64,000 nt of DNA. It comes from Sinomicrobium soli. GTDB lineage: Bacteria > Bacteroidota > Bacteroidia > Flavobacteriales > Flavobacteriaceae. The notes under the pieces were generated by a model. That model had not been told where the DNA came from, made no database searches, and saw nothing but the letters and a program-made list of their open reading frames with translations. The stretch spans positions 186,001 through 250,000 of the forward strand of contig NZ_QLNV01000008.1 of the NCBI RefSeq assembly GCF_003285545.1, written 5' to 3'. This document shows positions 1-7,689 of this stretch, one piece after another (the first letter of the stretch is position 1; every line of letters starts with the position of its first letter). A program made the position numbers and the translations under genes.

Positions 1-1725
1 CACGCGCATCATGGTATCCTGGAACATTTTTATGGCCATGTTGAGTTCGTCGTATTCCTGTTCCACAGCCATCATGAATATCATCCCGATATTGGCACCT
101 ACCGAGAAGTTGGCCGCCTGGTTGCCGATCACCAGTCCGGCATACTCCTTTTCCGCCAGGTCGATGGCTTTATTGATCCCCTGCAGCACTTCTCCGCCTA
201 TCGTATTCATTTTGGAACGGAATTCCAGGTTGAGGATACCGTCTCCGAGATCTTCGACGATGGCATCGCTGTTGCTCCACACTTTTTTGCTTTCGCGGAT
301 ATTGTTCAGGATGATAAAGGCATCCTGTCCGGGCACCTTGACCTGCGATCCGGACGGAATGTCGTAATAACAGGTGTTTCCCTCTTTTACCGTATAGAAA
401 GTGTCACTGCCCTTACTGAGCATTTCTTCTACCCATGCTGCCGGTTTTTCCCCTTCGGCCTGCATCATTTCCAGTCCCTGTTTTACGCCTATGGCATCCC
501 ATATCTCAAAGGGTCCGTTCTCCCACCCGAACCCGGCCTTCATGGCGTCGTCAATTTTGTAAAGGTCATCGGTAATTTCCGGGATGCGGTGGGAGACGTA
601 GGCAAACATGGCAGAAAAGTTCTTCCGGTAAAACTCGCCGGCCTTGTCTTTTCCGCCCACCAGCACTTTAAAGCGGTCAATGGGGCGGTCTATACTTTTG
701 GTAAGCTCCAGGGTGTCGAAAGAAGCTTTTTTCTGAGGACGGTATTCCAGGGTATCCAGGTCGAGGGAAAGAATATTGCTTTTCCCGTCTTCCCCTTTTA
801 CCTTTTTGTAAAAGCCCTGTCCCGTTTTGCTTCCCAGCCACTTGTTTTCCATCATGGTACCGATGAAATCCGGAAGTTTAAACAACTCGTGGGCTTCGTC
901 GTCGGGACAATTTTCATACAGGCCGTTGGCTACATGAACCAGGGTATCGAGCCCTACAACATCTACCGTACGGAAGGTAGCTGATTTCGGGCGCCCGATT
1001 ACAGGGCCTGTGAGTTTATCTACTTCTTCTATGGTAAGCCCCATTGCTTTCACCTGATGGAAAAGGCTCATAATCCCGAAAATCCCTACCCGGTTTCCTA
1101 TAAAAGCAGGAGTATCTTTGGCTACGACCGAAGTCTTGCCGAGGAATTTCTCGCCATAGCCGTTGAGAAAATCCAGAACTTCCTGGGAGGTGTCCGGTCC
1201 GGGTATGATCTCGAAGAGCCTGAGGTATCGTGCCGGATTAAAAAAGTGTGTGCCGCAGAAGTGTTTCCGGAAGTCTTCGCTGCGGCCTTCGCTCATGAAA
1301 TGGATGGGGATTCCCGAAGTATTTGAGGTCACCAGCGTACCCGGTCTGCGGTGTTGTTCAATTTGTTCGAACACCTGTTTCTTGATATCCAGCCTTTCCA
1401 CAACGACCTCGATAACCCAGTCTGCATCGGCGATACGGTGCAGGTCGTCATCGAGGTTACCCGTAGTGATACGGTCTGCAAATTTTTTGTGATAGATAGG
1501 GGAAGGGCTGGATTTAAGTGCGGTAGCCAGGTGTTCATTGACGATGCGGTTTCTCACGGAGCTGTCTTCAAGAGAAAGCCCCTTTTGCTGTTCTTTTTCG
1601 GTCAGCTCACGGGGCACGATATCCAGAAGGAGTACTTCGACACCGATATTGGCAAAATGGCACGCAATGCCACTGCCCATGATACCGGAACCTATGACCG
1701 CTGCCTTTTTAATGTTTCGTTTCAT
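1..1725 (-). CDS. 3-hydroxyacyl-CoA dehydrogenase / enoyl-CoA hydratase (FadN-like), C-terminus off the window
   Basis: Fatty-acid beta-oxidation enzyme predicted to hydrate enoyl-CoA and oxidise 3-hydroxyacyl-CoA with NAD in the cytosol. The 575 visible residues begin with the Rossmann motif GSGIMGSG (12-19), followed by SNTSG (134-138), HFFNP (160-164) and KDTPAFIGNRVG (203-214), all typical of 3-hydroxyacyl-CoA dehydrogenases. Around residue 500 onward a crotonase-like part begins (NLEFRSKMN, then GNQAANFSVGAN). This order, dehydrogenase first and hydratase last, is that of Bacillus FadN rather than E. coli FadB. The ATG overlaps the stop of the upstream MarR gene in an ATGA, so translation is probably coupled. 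The reading frame is open to base 1; the remainder and any thiolase or acyl-CoA dehydrogenase partners lie outside. Confidence 0.93.
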   Translation of the reverse strand, partial: MKRNIKKAAVIGSGIMGSGIACHFANIGVEVLLLDIVPRELTEKEQQKGLSLEDSSVRNRIVNEHLATALKSSPSPIYHKKFADRITTGNLDDDLHRIADADWVIEVVVERLDIKKQVFEQIEQHRRPGTLVTSNTSGIPIHFMSEGRSEDFRKHFCGTHFFNPARYLRLFEIIPGPDTSQEVLDFLNGYGEKFLGKTSVVAKDTPAFIGNRVGIFGIMSLFHQVKAMGLTIEEVDKLTGPVIGRPKSATFRTVDVVGLDTLVHVANGLYENCPDDEAHELFKLPDFIGTMMENKWLGSKTGQGFYKKVKGEDGKSNILSLDLDTLEYRPQKKASFDTLELTKSIDRPIDRFKVLVGGKDKAGEFYRKNFSAMFAYVSHRIPEITDDLYKIDDAMKAGFGWENGPFEIWDAIGVKQGLEMMQAEGEKPAAWVEEMLSKGSDTFYTVKEGNTCYYDIPSGSQVKVPGQDAFIILNNIRESKKVWSNSDAIVEDLGDGILNLEFRSKMNTIGGEVLQGINKAIDLAEKEYAGLVIGNQAANFSVGANIGMIFMMAVEQEYDELNMAIKMFQDTMMRV

Positions 1726-2219
1726 GTGTTCTTAGTGGTTTGTTGTTTTTGTTTATGAGAAACCGGTTTTATCCGGTTTCCTGTAACAGGATATATTTTC
1801 TTTTCTACGATAAGACTGTTGATAATGTCTATAACTTCAAAGAAGTGGTTGAGTTTCTCCTCGGGAACATTCTGGTGTATCACTTCGTTAAAGGTGAGGA
1901 CCACCATTTTGGAGAGTTCCCTTTTTTCCCTCCCGAAAGGAGTGAGGCAGATCAATACACTGCGCCCGTCATCCGGATTGGGCCTGCGTTCGATCAGTCC
2001 CTTGGTCTCCATATTCTTGAGAATACGGGAAAGGCTGGTGGCTTCCATGCCCATTTTCGGGCCGAGTGCTGTAGAAGGAGTGCCCTTTTCCTTGTCGATA
2101 CTCAATAGTGTGAACCCCGTGGCCATGGTAGTGTCGTATTTTCCCGCTTCTTCATTATACATCCTGGCAACAGCCTGCCAGGTAGCTCTTAATGCGTAAT
2201 CAATGGTCTTTTCTTTCAT
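1722..2219 (-). CDS. MarR-family transcriptional regulator of the beta-oxidation operon
   Basis: Winged-helix regulator of about 165 residues. The core reads TALGPKMGMEATSLSRIL (recognition region) followed by GLIERRPNPDDGRSVLI, the classic MarR beta-wing with the DDGR motif. I chose the ATG at 2219 (MKEKTIDYAL) because the upstream in-frame ATG at 2264 lies inside the operator palindrome and upstream of the -7 element. The stop overlaps the start of the acyl-CoA gene by one base pattern (ATGA), so the two form an operon. Regulation is probably autogenous: a perfect palindrome sits over the -33 region of its own promoter. The ligand is likely an acyl-CoA, which is inference from the neighbour. 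Confidence 0.93.
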   Translation of the reverse strand: MKEKTIDYALRATWQAVARMYNEEAGKYDTTMATGFTLLSIDKEKGTPSTALGPKMGMEATSLSRILKNMETKGLIERRPNPDDGRSVLICLTPFGREKRELSKMVVLTFNEVIHQNVPEEKLNHFFEVIDIINSLIVEKKIYPVTGNRIKPVSHKQKQQTTKNT

Positions 2220-2238
2220 CTGAAATGGTCTGATATCC

Positions 2239-2246
2239 CAAATATA
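2239..2246 (-). promoter_or_regulatory. Bacteroidota -7 element for the MarR operon
   Basis: The minus strand reads TATATTTG, an exact match to the flavobacterial TAnnTTTG consensus. It lies about 20 bases upstream of the ATG at 2219 and directly downstream of the palindromic operator, which would cover the -33 region. Confidence 0.6.
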
Positions 2247-2250
2247 CAAA

Positions 2251-2276
2251 ATTTTACTATGCATGCATAGTAAAAT
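2251..2276. promoter_or_regulatory. Perfect 26-bp palindrome, probable MarR operator
   Basis: The 26 bases are identical to their own reverse complement; the centre is ACTATGCATGCATAGT flanked by ATTTT and AAAAT. MarR dimers bind palindromes of this kind. Its position immediately upstream of the -7 element of the marR-fad operon predicts repression by blocking the -33 contact. It could also act on the divergent fucosidase gene, but that promoter lies about 150 bases away. Confidence 0.8.
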
Positions 2277-2428
2277 GAATGTTAAATTTATCCCTGCTGT
2301 CCTATCATATTCTTTTGTTTCAGGAAGTTAATTTTACAAAATGATATTGCCGGTCCGGATATGGGTGGTGCTCTTTGCGGGAATAACCCGGTCAAACCAC
2401 AGGCCAGCGGAGCATCAAAAAAAATGCT

Positions 2429-2436
2429 TACATTTG
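2429..2436 (+). promoter_or_regulatory. -7 element for the fucosidase gene
   Basis: TACATTTG matches TAnnTTTG exactly and ends 33 bases before the ATG at 2470. It supports that start over an upstream in-frame ATG at 2341. Confidence 0.5.
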
Positions 2437-2469
2437 TTTTCGAACACACTAAATGGTAAACGCAGAAGT

Positions 2470-3807
2470 ATGAAAACACCTGTTACTGTACTGGGATGTA
2501 TGTTGTTTGCCGTATTGGTATACGGCCAGGGGAACGAGAAGTTGTCGGAAACTACGAATGAAAAGAAAATGGAATGGTTTTCCGATGCCAGGCTCGGGAT
2601 ATTCATACATTGGGGAATATACGCTGTAGACGGAGTAGACGAATCGTGGTCTTTTTACAACGACAAGATCTCCCATAAAGATTATATGAAGCAACTGGAC
2701 GGTTTTACGGCCAACCGGTACGACCCGGAGTACTGGGCGGAACTCATCAAAAAGAGCGGAGCGGGATATGCCGTACTCACTTCCCGTCATCACGACGGGG
2801 TGGCCTTATGGGACACCGGGAAAGGCGGGCTGAGTGTGGTACATGATACCCCTGCAAAACGGGAACTGATCGCCCCTTTTGTATCGGCCTTGCGAAAAGA
2901 AGAGTTAAAGGTGGGTATGTATTATTCCCTTTCGAACTGGTCTCATGACGACTATAACGAATTTACCAAAGAGAAAAAGCGGTATGACATTGCCAGGGAA
3001 CCCGAAAGGTGGGAACGGTATAAAGAATATATGTTCGGCCAGATAGAAGAGATCGCCTCGCGGTTCAATCCCGATCTGTGGTGGTTCGACGGTGACTGGG
3101 AGCACAGTGCGGAAGAGTGGGATGCTGCCGGGATCAGGAACCTCCTGCTGCGCTATAATCCGGAAACCATATTGAATTCCCGTTTGCAGGGTTACGGGGA
3201 TTATTCCACCCCGGAACAGGGCGTTCCGGTTTTTAATCCTCCCGCCAGGTACTGGGAACTCTGCCTTACCATGAACGGTAACTGGGGGTATCAGCCGTCG
3301 GACACAGACTATAAGACCCCGGATGAGATCGTTCGCATCTTTGCCGACATGATCGGAATGGGCGGGAACCTGTTGCTGAATATCGGTCCGAAGGCCAGCG
3401 GGGAGATCCCGGAAGAGCAGGTAGCGATACTGGAGGAAATGGGGCGGTGGACCGGCAAGCATGCCGAAGCTGTGTACGGCACCGGGAAAGGGATCGACCT
3501 GCATTATTTTTACGGGCCTACCACTTTGTCTGCCGACAGAAAAACACTCTTCCTGTTTACCTCTGGCACACCTGCAAACAACCTTGTGCTGAAAGGGATA
3601 AAAAACAACATCAGGGAGATCAGCGTGGTAGGAAGCGGAACCAGACTGGAATATCATACCACGGGGGCCATTGACTGGGCCGATTACCCGGGGATAACCT
3701 ATATCAGTTTGCCCGAGGAAGAGGCAGATCCTTCGTTGACCGTTTTAAAGGTAGTGCTGGACGGCGAGATAGACCTGTTTAACAAATACGGACCCAAAGA
3801 GGAATAG
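2470..3807 (+). CDS. GH29 alpha-L-fucosidase, secreted
   Basis: Glycoside hydrolase expected to remove alpha-L-fucose from glycans or polysaccharides in the periplasm or at the cell surface. The protein has 445 residues, starting with a signal peptide of about 20 residues (MKTPVTVLGCMLFAVLVYGQ). Then come the family hallmarks: WFSDARLGIFIHWG near the N-terminus, SRHHDG, and LWWFDGDWE, whose Asp207 aligns with the GH29 nucleophile; GGNLLLNIGP follows. The ATG at 2470 is chosen because it gives the signal peptide and has a -7 element just upstream. The gene stands alone: no SusC/SusD pair or other glycosidase is visible nearby, so no polysaccharide utilisation locus can be claimed. Confidence 0.93.
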   Translation: MKTPVTVLGCMLFAVLVYGQGNEKLSETTNEKKMEWFSDARLGIFIHWGIYAVDGVDESWSFYNDKISHKDYMKQLDGFTANRYDPEYWAELIKKSGAGYAVLTSRHHDGVALWDTGKGGLSVVHDTPAKRELIAPFVSALRKEELKVGMYYSLSNWSHDDYNEFTKEKKRYDIAREPERWERYKEYMFGQIEEIASRFNPDLWWFDGDWEHSAEEWDAAGIRNLLLRYNPETILNSRLQGYGDYSTPEQGVPVFNPPARYWELCLTMNGNWGYQPSDTDYKTPDEIVRIFADMIGMGGNLLLNIGPKASGEIPEEQVAILEEMGRWTGKHAEAVYGTGKGIDLHYFYGPTTLSADRKTLFLFTSGTPANNLVLKGIKNNIREISVVGSGTRLEYHTTGAIDWADYPGITYISLPEEEADPSLTVLKVVLDGEIDLFNKYGPKEE

Positions 3808-3826
3808 GGGATATGTTCGTGGTGCC

Positions 3827-3854
3827 GTAGAGACGCAATATTTTGCGTCTCTAC
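3827..3854. repeat. REP-like hairpin between convergent genes
   Basis: Perfect inverted repeat with 12-bp arms (GTAGAGACGCAA and its complement) and a TATT loop, located between the convergent fucosidase and acyl-CoA ligase genes. No run of T follows on either strand, so it resembles a dispersed REP-type palindrome more than an intrinsic terminator, although it may still affect mRNA 3-prime ends. Confidence 0.7.
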
Positions 3855-3869
3855 AACTATAATATTTGG

Positions 3870-5657
3870 TTATGATTCATCCGGTTGACGGTATATCTTA
3901 TCGTATAAATCCTTGTATTGTTCCTTGATGACCCTCCGTTTCAGTTTAAGGGTAGGAGTGAGCTGCCCGTTTTCCACCGACCACACATCGGGGGTCAGTT
4001 CGAATTTCTTGATCTGTTCCCAGTGTCCGAACTTGCTGTTGTGTGAAGCGACCTCTTCCTTGAACCGGGCAATAACCCCGGGGGTTTGCACCAGTTCTTC
4101 ATCGGTCTTGCCTACATCTACCTTTTTCCTTGCCGCCCATTCGCGAACGAATTCGAAGTTCGGCTGAATAAAGGCCGCCGGCAGTTTTTCCCCTTCCCCG
4201 ATCACCATGATCTGTTCGATAAAGCGGGACTGTTTCATTTCATTCTCTATGATCTGGGGAGCGATGTATTTTCCTCCGGACGTCTTGAACATTTCCTTTT
4301 TGCGGTCGGTAATCCGCAGGAACCCTTCGCTGTCTATTTCCCCGATATCCCCGGTATGGAAATAACCGTCTGTCATGGCCGCTGCCGTTTTCTCAGGGTC
4401 CTTGTAATATCCCATCATAAGGCTGGGGCCCTTACACAGTATCTCTCCGTCTCCGGCTATTTTCACATCCACTTCGGGGATCATCTTCCCTACGGTACCT
4501 ATTTTCCATCCCTTGTTTTTCTGACAGTTTACGGCAATTACAGGAGAGGTTTCGGTAAGGCCGTAACCTTCCATGACCGGGATGCCTGCGGCTGCAAATA
4601 TCCGGCTCAGGCGCGGTTGCAGGGCGGCACTTCCCGATACCATGATATCCAGTTGCCCCCCGAGCCCTTCCTGCCATTTGCTGAATATCAGTTTCCGGGC
4701 AATACCGAGTTTTGTTTCATACCACCATCCGTTTGCCCCGTAGGGCTCGAATTTCTCGCCCAGTCCGAGCGCCCAGAAAAAGAGTTTTTTCTTGACTCCC
4801 GTAAGTTCTGATCCCCTGGCGTATATCTTGTCGTATACTTTTTCCAGCAGTCTCGGCACCACTGTCATGACGTTGGGTTTTACTTCTTTCAGGTTGTCGC
4901 TCATCTTGTCTATGGACTCTGCAAAATATACGGAAATCCCGTAATACTGGTACAGGTATACCACCATTCTCTCGAAAATATGACAGATGGGAAGAAAGCT
5001 CAGCGCCCTGGAATCTCCTTCATTCAGGGGGACCCTCTCTGCACTGTTGAGCACATTGGAAACAATATTGCGGTGCGAGAGCATGACCCCTTTGGGCCTC
5101 CCGGTGGTTCCCGAGGTATAGATCAGCGTAGCGAGGTCTTCGGGGTTTATGTCTTTCATACGGGATTCCACCTCGTCCTGGTTGCTGTCGTCTTTGCCCA
5201 GCTCCAGTATTTCCGTCCAGTGCTTCACTCCCGGGATCCTGTCGAAGGAATACACCTCCTTAAAAGCAGGTAACCCGGAACGTATGGCATTTACCTTGGC
5301 CAGGACCTCTTCGTCGGAAACAAAACAGTACTGTGCTTCGGAGTGGCCCAGAACGTATGCGTAATCTTCTTCCGATATGGTAGGATAGATAGGTACGGTT
5401 TGTGCACCGGTCTGCAGTACTCCGATATCCAGGAGATGCCACTCCGTCCTGTTGTTTGAAGATATTACCGCGATCTTGGTGTCTTTTTCGACCCCTATGC
5501 GCAAGAGCCCCCTGCTGATGGCACAGGCCTGTTCTACATAGTCCTTACTCGACGTCTTATGCCAGTCTCCGTCCTGCTTTGTGACCAGGGCATCTTCCAG
5601 CCGGTATTTTTCCAGTTGATAATAAGGGATATCGAAAATACGGGTTACGTTTGTCAT
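3870..5657 (-). CDS. Long-chain fatty acid-CoA ligase (AMP-dependent synthetase, FadD-like)
   Basis: Activates fatty acids to acyl-CoA through an acyl-adenylate, feeding beta-oxidation or lipid synthesis; probably membrane-associated in the cytoplasm. The 595 residues carry the ANL-superfamily motifs in order: LIYTSGTTGRPKGVMLSH (178-195, phosphate-binding loop), GYGLTETSPV, YFHTGDIG, ITDRKKEMFKTSGGKYI and a C-terminal LKLKRRVI segment. Length and motifs fit the eukaryote-like LACS branch common in Bacteroidota. The start ATG (MTNVTRIFDI) is the only good one. It is transcribed alone, convergent with the fucosidase. Functional link to the nearby beta-oxidation operon is inferred. Confidence 0.93.
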   Translation of the reverse strand: MTNVTRIFDIPYYQLEKYRLEDALVTKQDGDWHKTSSKDYVEQACAISRGLLRIGVEKDTKIAVISSNNRTEWHLLDIGVLQTGAQTVPIYPTISEEDYAYVLGHSEAQYCFVSDEEVLAKVNAIRSGLPAFKEVYSFDRIPGVKHWTEILELGKDDSNQDEVESRMKDINPEDLATLIYTSGTTGRPKGVMLSHRNIVSNVLNSAERVPLNEGDSRALSFLPICHIFERMVVYLYQYYGISVYFAESIDKMSDNLKEVKPNVMTVVPRLLEKVYDKIYARGSELTGVKKKLFFWALGLGEKFEPYGANGWWYETKLGIARKLIFSKWQEGLGGQLDIMVSGSAALQPRLSRIFAAAGIPVMEGYGLTETSPVIAVNCQKNKGWKIGTVGKMIPEVDVKIAGDGEILCKGPSLMMGYYKDPEKTAAAMTDGYFHTGDIGEIDSEGFLRITDRKKEMFKTSGGKYIAPQIIENEMKQSRFIEQIMVIGEGEKLPAAFIQPNFEFVREWAARKKVDVGKTDEELVQTPGVIARFKEEVASHNSKFGHWEQIKKFELTPDVWSVENGQLTPTLKLKRRVIKEQYKDLYDKIYRQPDES

Positions 5658-6006
5658 TGTCGTTGTGGTTTTGATTCCGTATCGGGGCAGACAGGGAATA
5701 TATCTTTCTGCAAAATAGGAAAATTGCGGATATAAATCAATGCAGCATTTTAAAAAATGACAGTATATCGGGCTCAGGGATACATAAATCCGAAAAAAGG
5801 GGGAGCGCAGTTACCAGGTTGTCAGTTATTGAAGGATCAGGTTACGGGTTTCTTTTCAACCACTTACTGTTTTAATAGGCGGGTAACCGGGTGACAGAAT
5901 CATAAAATAATTATAAATCAGCAAATTATCCTTTCATTCCTCTTGAAGGTAGCGGAGAAATTTTAACTTTGTAGCTCAACAAGATACAAATCTGATACAT
6001 TTATTT
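5658..6006. other. Intergenic region between divergent genes
   Basis: About 350 bases without a credible gene. It holds the divergent control regions of the acyl-CoA ligase (minus) and the FKBP gene (plus). Apart from the FKBP promoter at 5943-5971, no convincing motif or repeat was found. Confidence 0.5.
5943..5971 (+). promoter_or_regulatory. Promoter of the FKBP gene
   Basis: TTG (5943-5945) followed after 18 bases by TAACTTTG (5964-5971) matches the Bacteroidota primary-sigma consensus TTG-N17-23-TAnnTTTG. It ends 35 bases before the ATG at 6007. Confidence 0.65.
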
Positions 6007-6435
6007 ATGACTAAAGTAAAAGCAACCGACACGGTAAGAGTACATTACACGGGAAAACTGGATGACGGACAGGTCTTTGACAGTTCGGTAGACCGGGAAC
6101 CTCTTGAAGTACAATTAGGGCAGGGAAGTCTTATTCCCGGTTTTGAGAAGGGGCTTGTAGATATGGAGGTTAATGAAAAGAAAACCATAACCATACCCAA
6201 AGAAGATGCTTACGGCGAGGTACGCGAGGAGCTTTTTCACCAGGTAAAGCGGGAGGAGCTGCCTTCCGACATCACTCCTGAAGTGGGCATGGGCCTTGTT
6301 GCCAGGAATCCGGACGGAACGGAATACCAGTTGCGTGTGGCACAGGTAGCCGACGACCATGTAGTACTGGATGGCAACCATCCGCTGGCGGGACAGGACC
6401 TTACTTTTGACCTGGAGTTGCTGGAAATAAAGTAA
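6007..6435 (+). CDS. FKBP-type peptidyl-prolyl isomerase, SlyD-like
   Basis: Cytoplasmic folding helper that isomerises peptidyl-proline bonds. The 142 residues begin with [18 protein letters not shown], then [17 protein letters not shown], the FKBP active-site strands and loop. A middle insertion containing [14 protein letters not shown] corresponds to the chaperone insert-in-flap domain of SlyD. The metal-binding His/Cys-rich tail of E. coli SlyD is missing; the protein ends soon after the last FKBP strand ([11 protein letters not shown]). No signal peptide is seen. It is monocistronic with a good promoter and a terminator. Confidence 0.92.
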   Translation: MTKVKATDTVRVHYTGKLDDGQVFDSSVDREPLEVQLGQGSLIPGFEKGLVDMEVNEKKTITIPKEDAYGEVREELFHQVKREELPSDITPEVGMGLVARNPDGTEYQLRVAQVADDHVVLDGNHPLAGQDLTFDLELLEIK

Positions 6436-6478
6436 CAAAACAGACAGAAAGGGGAAAAAAATATTCCCCATTCCATAT

Positions 6479-6516
6479 AAAAAAACAGGGGCCCGGGAAC
6501 GGGCCTCTTGTTTTTT
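6479..6516. terminator. Bidirectional intrinsic terminator
   Basis: A GC-rich hairpin (GGGCCCG, GGAA loop, CGGGCC) is flanked by a run of A on the left and TTGTTTTTT on the right, so it can stop transcription from both the FKBP gene and the convergent small gene, whose stop codon it touches. Confidence 0.75.
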
Positions 6517-6748
6517 ATCTATCCCTGTACAGTTCACAGGGCACCTCGATGGTGTCCAGTAATTCCACAATACGACCGGTGTTGATCGGGACGACGGATT
6601 CCATACGGAGGATATTGTCGGTATCCTCAAGATCAAAATCAATGATGGCATCCGGAAAATGGGACGATAGCAGGGATATACATTTTTCGGCAAGTACCTC
6701 ATCGGTTACGCCGGTACGATATATTTCTACGGTTTTGGGTGTGAACAT
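6515..6748 (-). CDS. Small conserved hypothetical protein (77 aa)
   Basis: I do not recognise a named family. The protein has 77 residues, no signal peptide or membrane segment, and alternating helix and strand pattern (MFTPKTVEIYRTGV, then FPDAIIDFDLEDTDNIL and GRIVELLDTIEVPCELY), which would suit a small ferredoxin-like fold. It lies 32 bases downstream of the DUF4249 gene in the same direction and just before the terminator, so it is probably the last gene of the FecR/TonB operon. Confidence 0.6.
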   Translation of the reverse strand: MFTPKTVEIYRTGVTDEVLAEKCISLLSSHFPDAIIDFDLEDTDNILRMESVVPINTGRIVELLDTIEVPCELYRDR

Positions 6749-6780
6749 GGCTTTTATTTCCGGTATTTCTTTTTGTTGTT

Positions 6781-7593
6781 CTACTCTACGGTAACCGACC
6801 TGTCCGTAGTCTCCGACAGGCGGAAATATCCGTAAGGATAATTATTCTCGTTCGTCGTATTCAGGATGTTTCCCTTTATACTGGATGCAGGAACCCCGAA
6901 AGGGTTGCCTTCGGACGACTGGATAATCAGGGACATATAATTGTAAAACCGTTTTGAAATGCCATACAGGTTCATGGTCACCTCGCTCCCCGTATCCAGG
7001 TCTTCATGCGTAAAAATATCGTATACCAGGTTGCCCTGGGTAAATGAATCGTCATTGACACTGTATTCTACATAGGGCAATACATGGCTCGAAAAACCGG
7101 TGAGATAGTAGTTTTCCGTATCGGGGTCGTCCTGGTAATATCCCCTGACTTCAATGGCATCTCCGAGAAACCCGGCATCTTCAGCATATTCCATCGCAGT
7201 AATTTCGGGTACGGCGACAAGTTGCTCGGTTGCCGTGTAGGTTTCTCCTTCCACGACTACGGTAAGGGTATAGTTTGTGCCGATGACGGGAACAAAATCC
7301 GTACAGCGGTATATTCCGGTACCCGGGTCTTCTTCAAAATCGAAGATTTCCCCGGTTTCGGCCGCAACAGATACCATAGCCCCGGATACGGGCGGAAGTT
7401 CACGGTCATAGTAATCGGTAGTCGTAGTGAGCCTGACGGTCTGCTCTTTTCCGGTGGTCCCCTTTTTCCATTCGATCCCGGCGTCGATCACCAGCCTGGG
7501 GTCGGCGGTATCCAGGTCTACTTTAACGGTATCCTCACAGGAGGCCAGTACAAAGGTCAGAAGGAGGACGGAGATATATCTGAGTTTTTTCAT
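6781..7593 (-). CDS. DUF4249 lipoprotein, partner of the TonB receptor
   Basis: Predicted outer-membrane or periplasmic lipoprotein of 270 residues. The N-terminus MKKLRYISVLLLTFVLASCE has a lipobox LASC with Cys19 as the lipidated residue. The rest is beta-rich with the opening VDLDTADPRLVIDAGIEW and a YYLTGFSSH segment, matching the DUF4249 family as I remember it. Genes of this family in Bacteroidota habitually follow a carboxypeptidase-regulatory-domain TonB receptor, as here (96 bases downstream). A role as accessory substrate-binding protein of that receptor is inferred; the substrate is unknown. Confidence 0.85.
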   Translation of the reverse strand: MKKLRYISVLLLTFVLASCEDTVKVDLDTADPRLVIDAGIEWKKGTTGKEQTVRLTTTTDYYDRELPPVSGAMVSVAAETGEIFDFEEDPGTGIYRCTDFVPVIGTNYTLTVVVEGETYTATEQLVAVPEITAMEYAEDAGFLGDAIEVRGYYQDDPDTENYYLTGFSSHVLPYVEYSVNDDSFTQGNLVYDIFTHEDLDTGSEVTMNLYGISKRFYNYMSLIIQSSEGNPFGVPASSIKGNILNTTNENNYPYGYFRLSETTDRSVTVE

Positions 7594-7689
7594 CTGTTCT
7601 TTTTTATTTGTTTTTCATAGGTCAGATGGAATGCCCAATGATCATTTCGGTTGGTACCCGAAAAATTTGGTTATGGGCATTTCATGGTG

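Noticed and set aside
2341-2469. Longer N-terminus for the fucosidase
   Set aside because: It would cross the -7 element and hide the signal peptide that starts at 2470.
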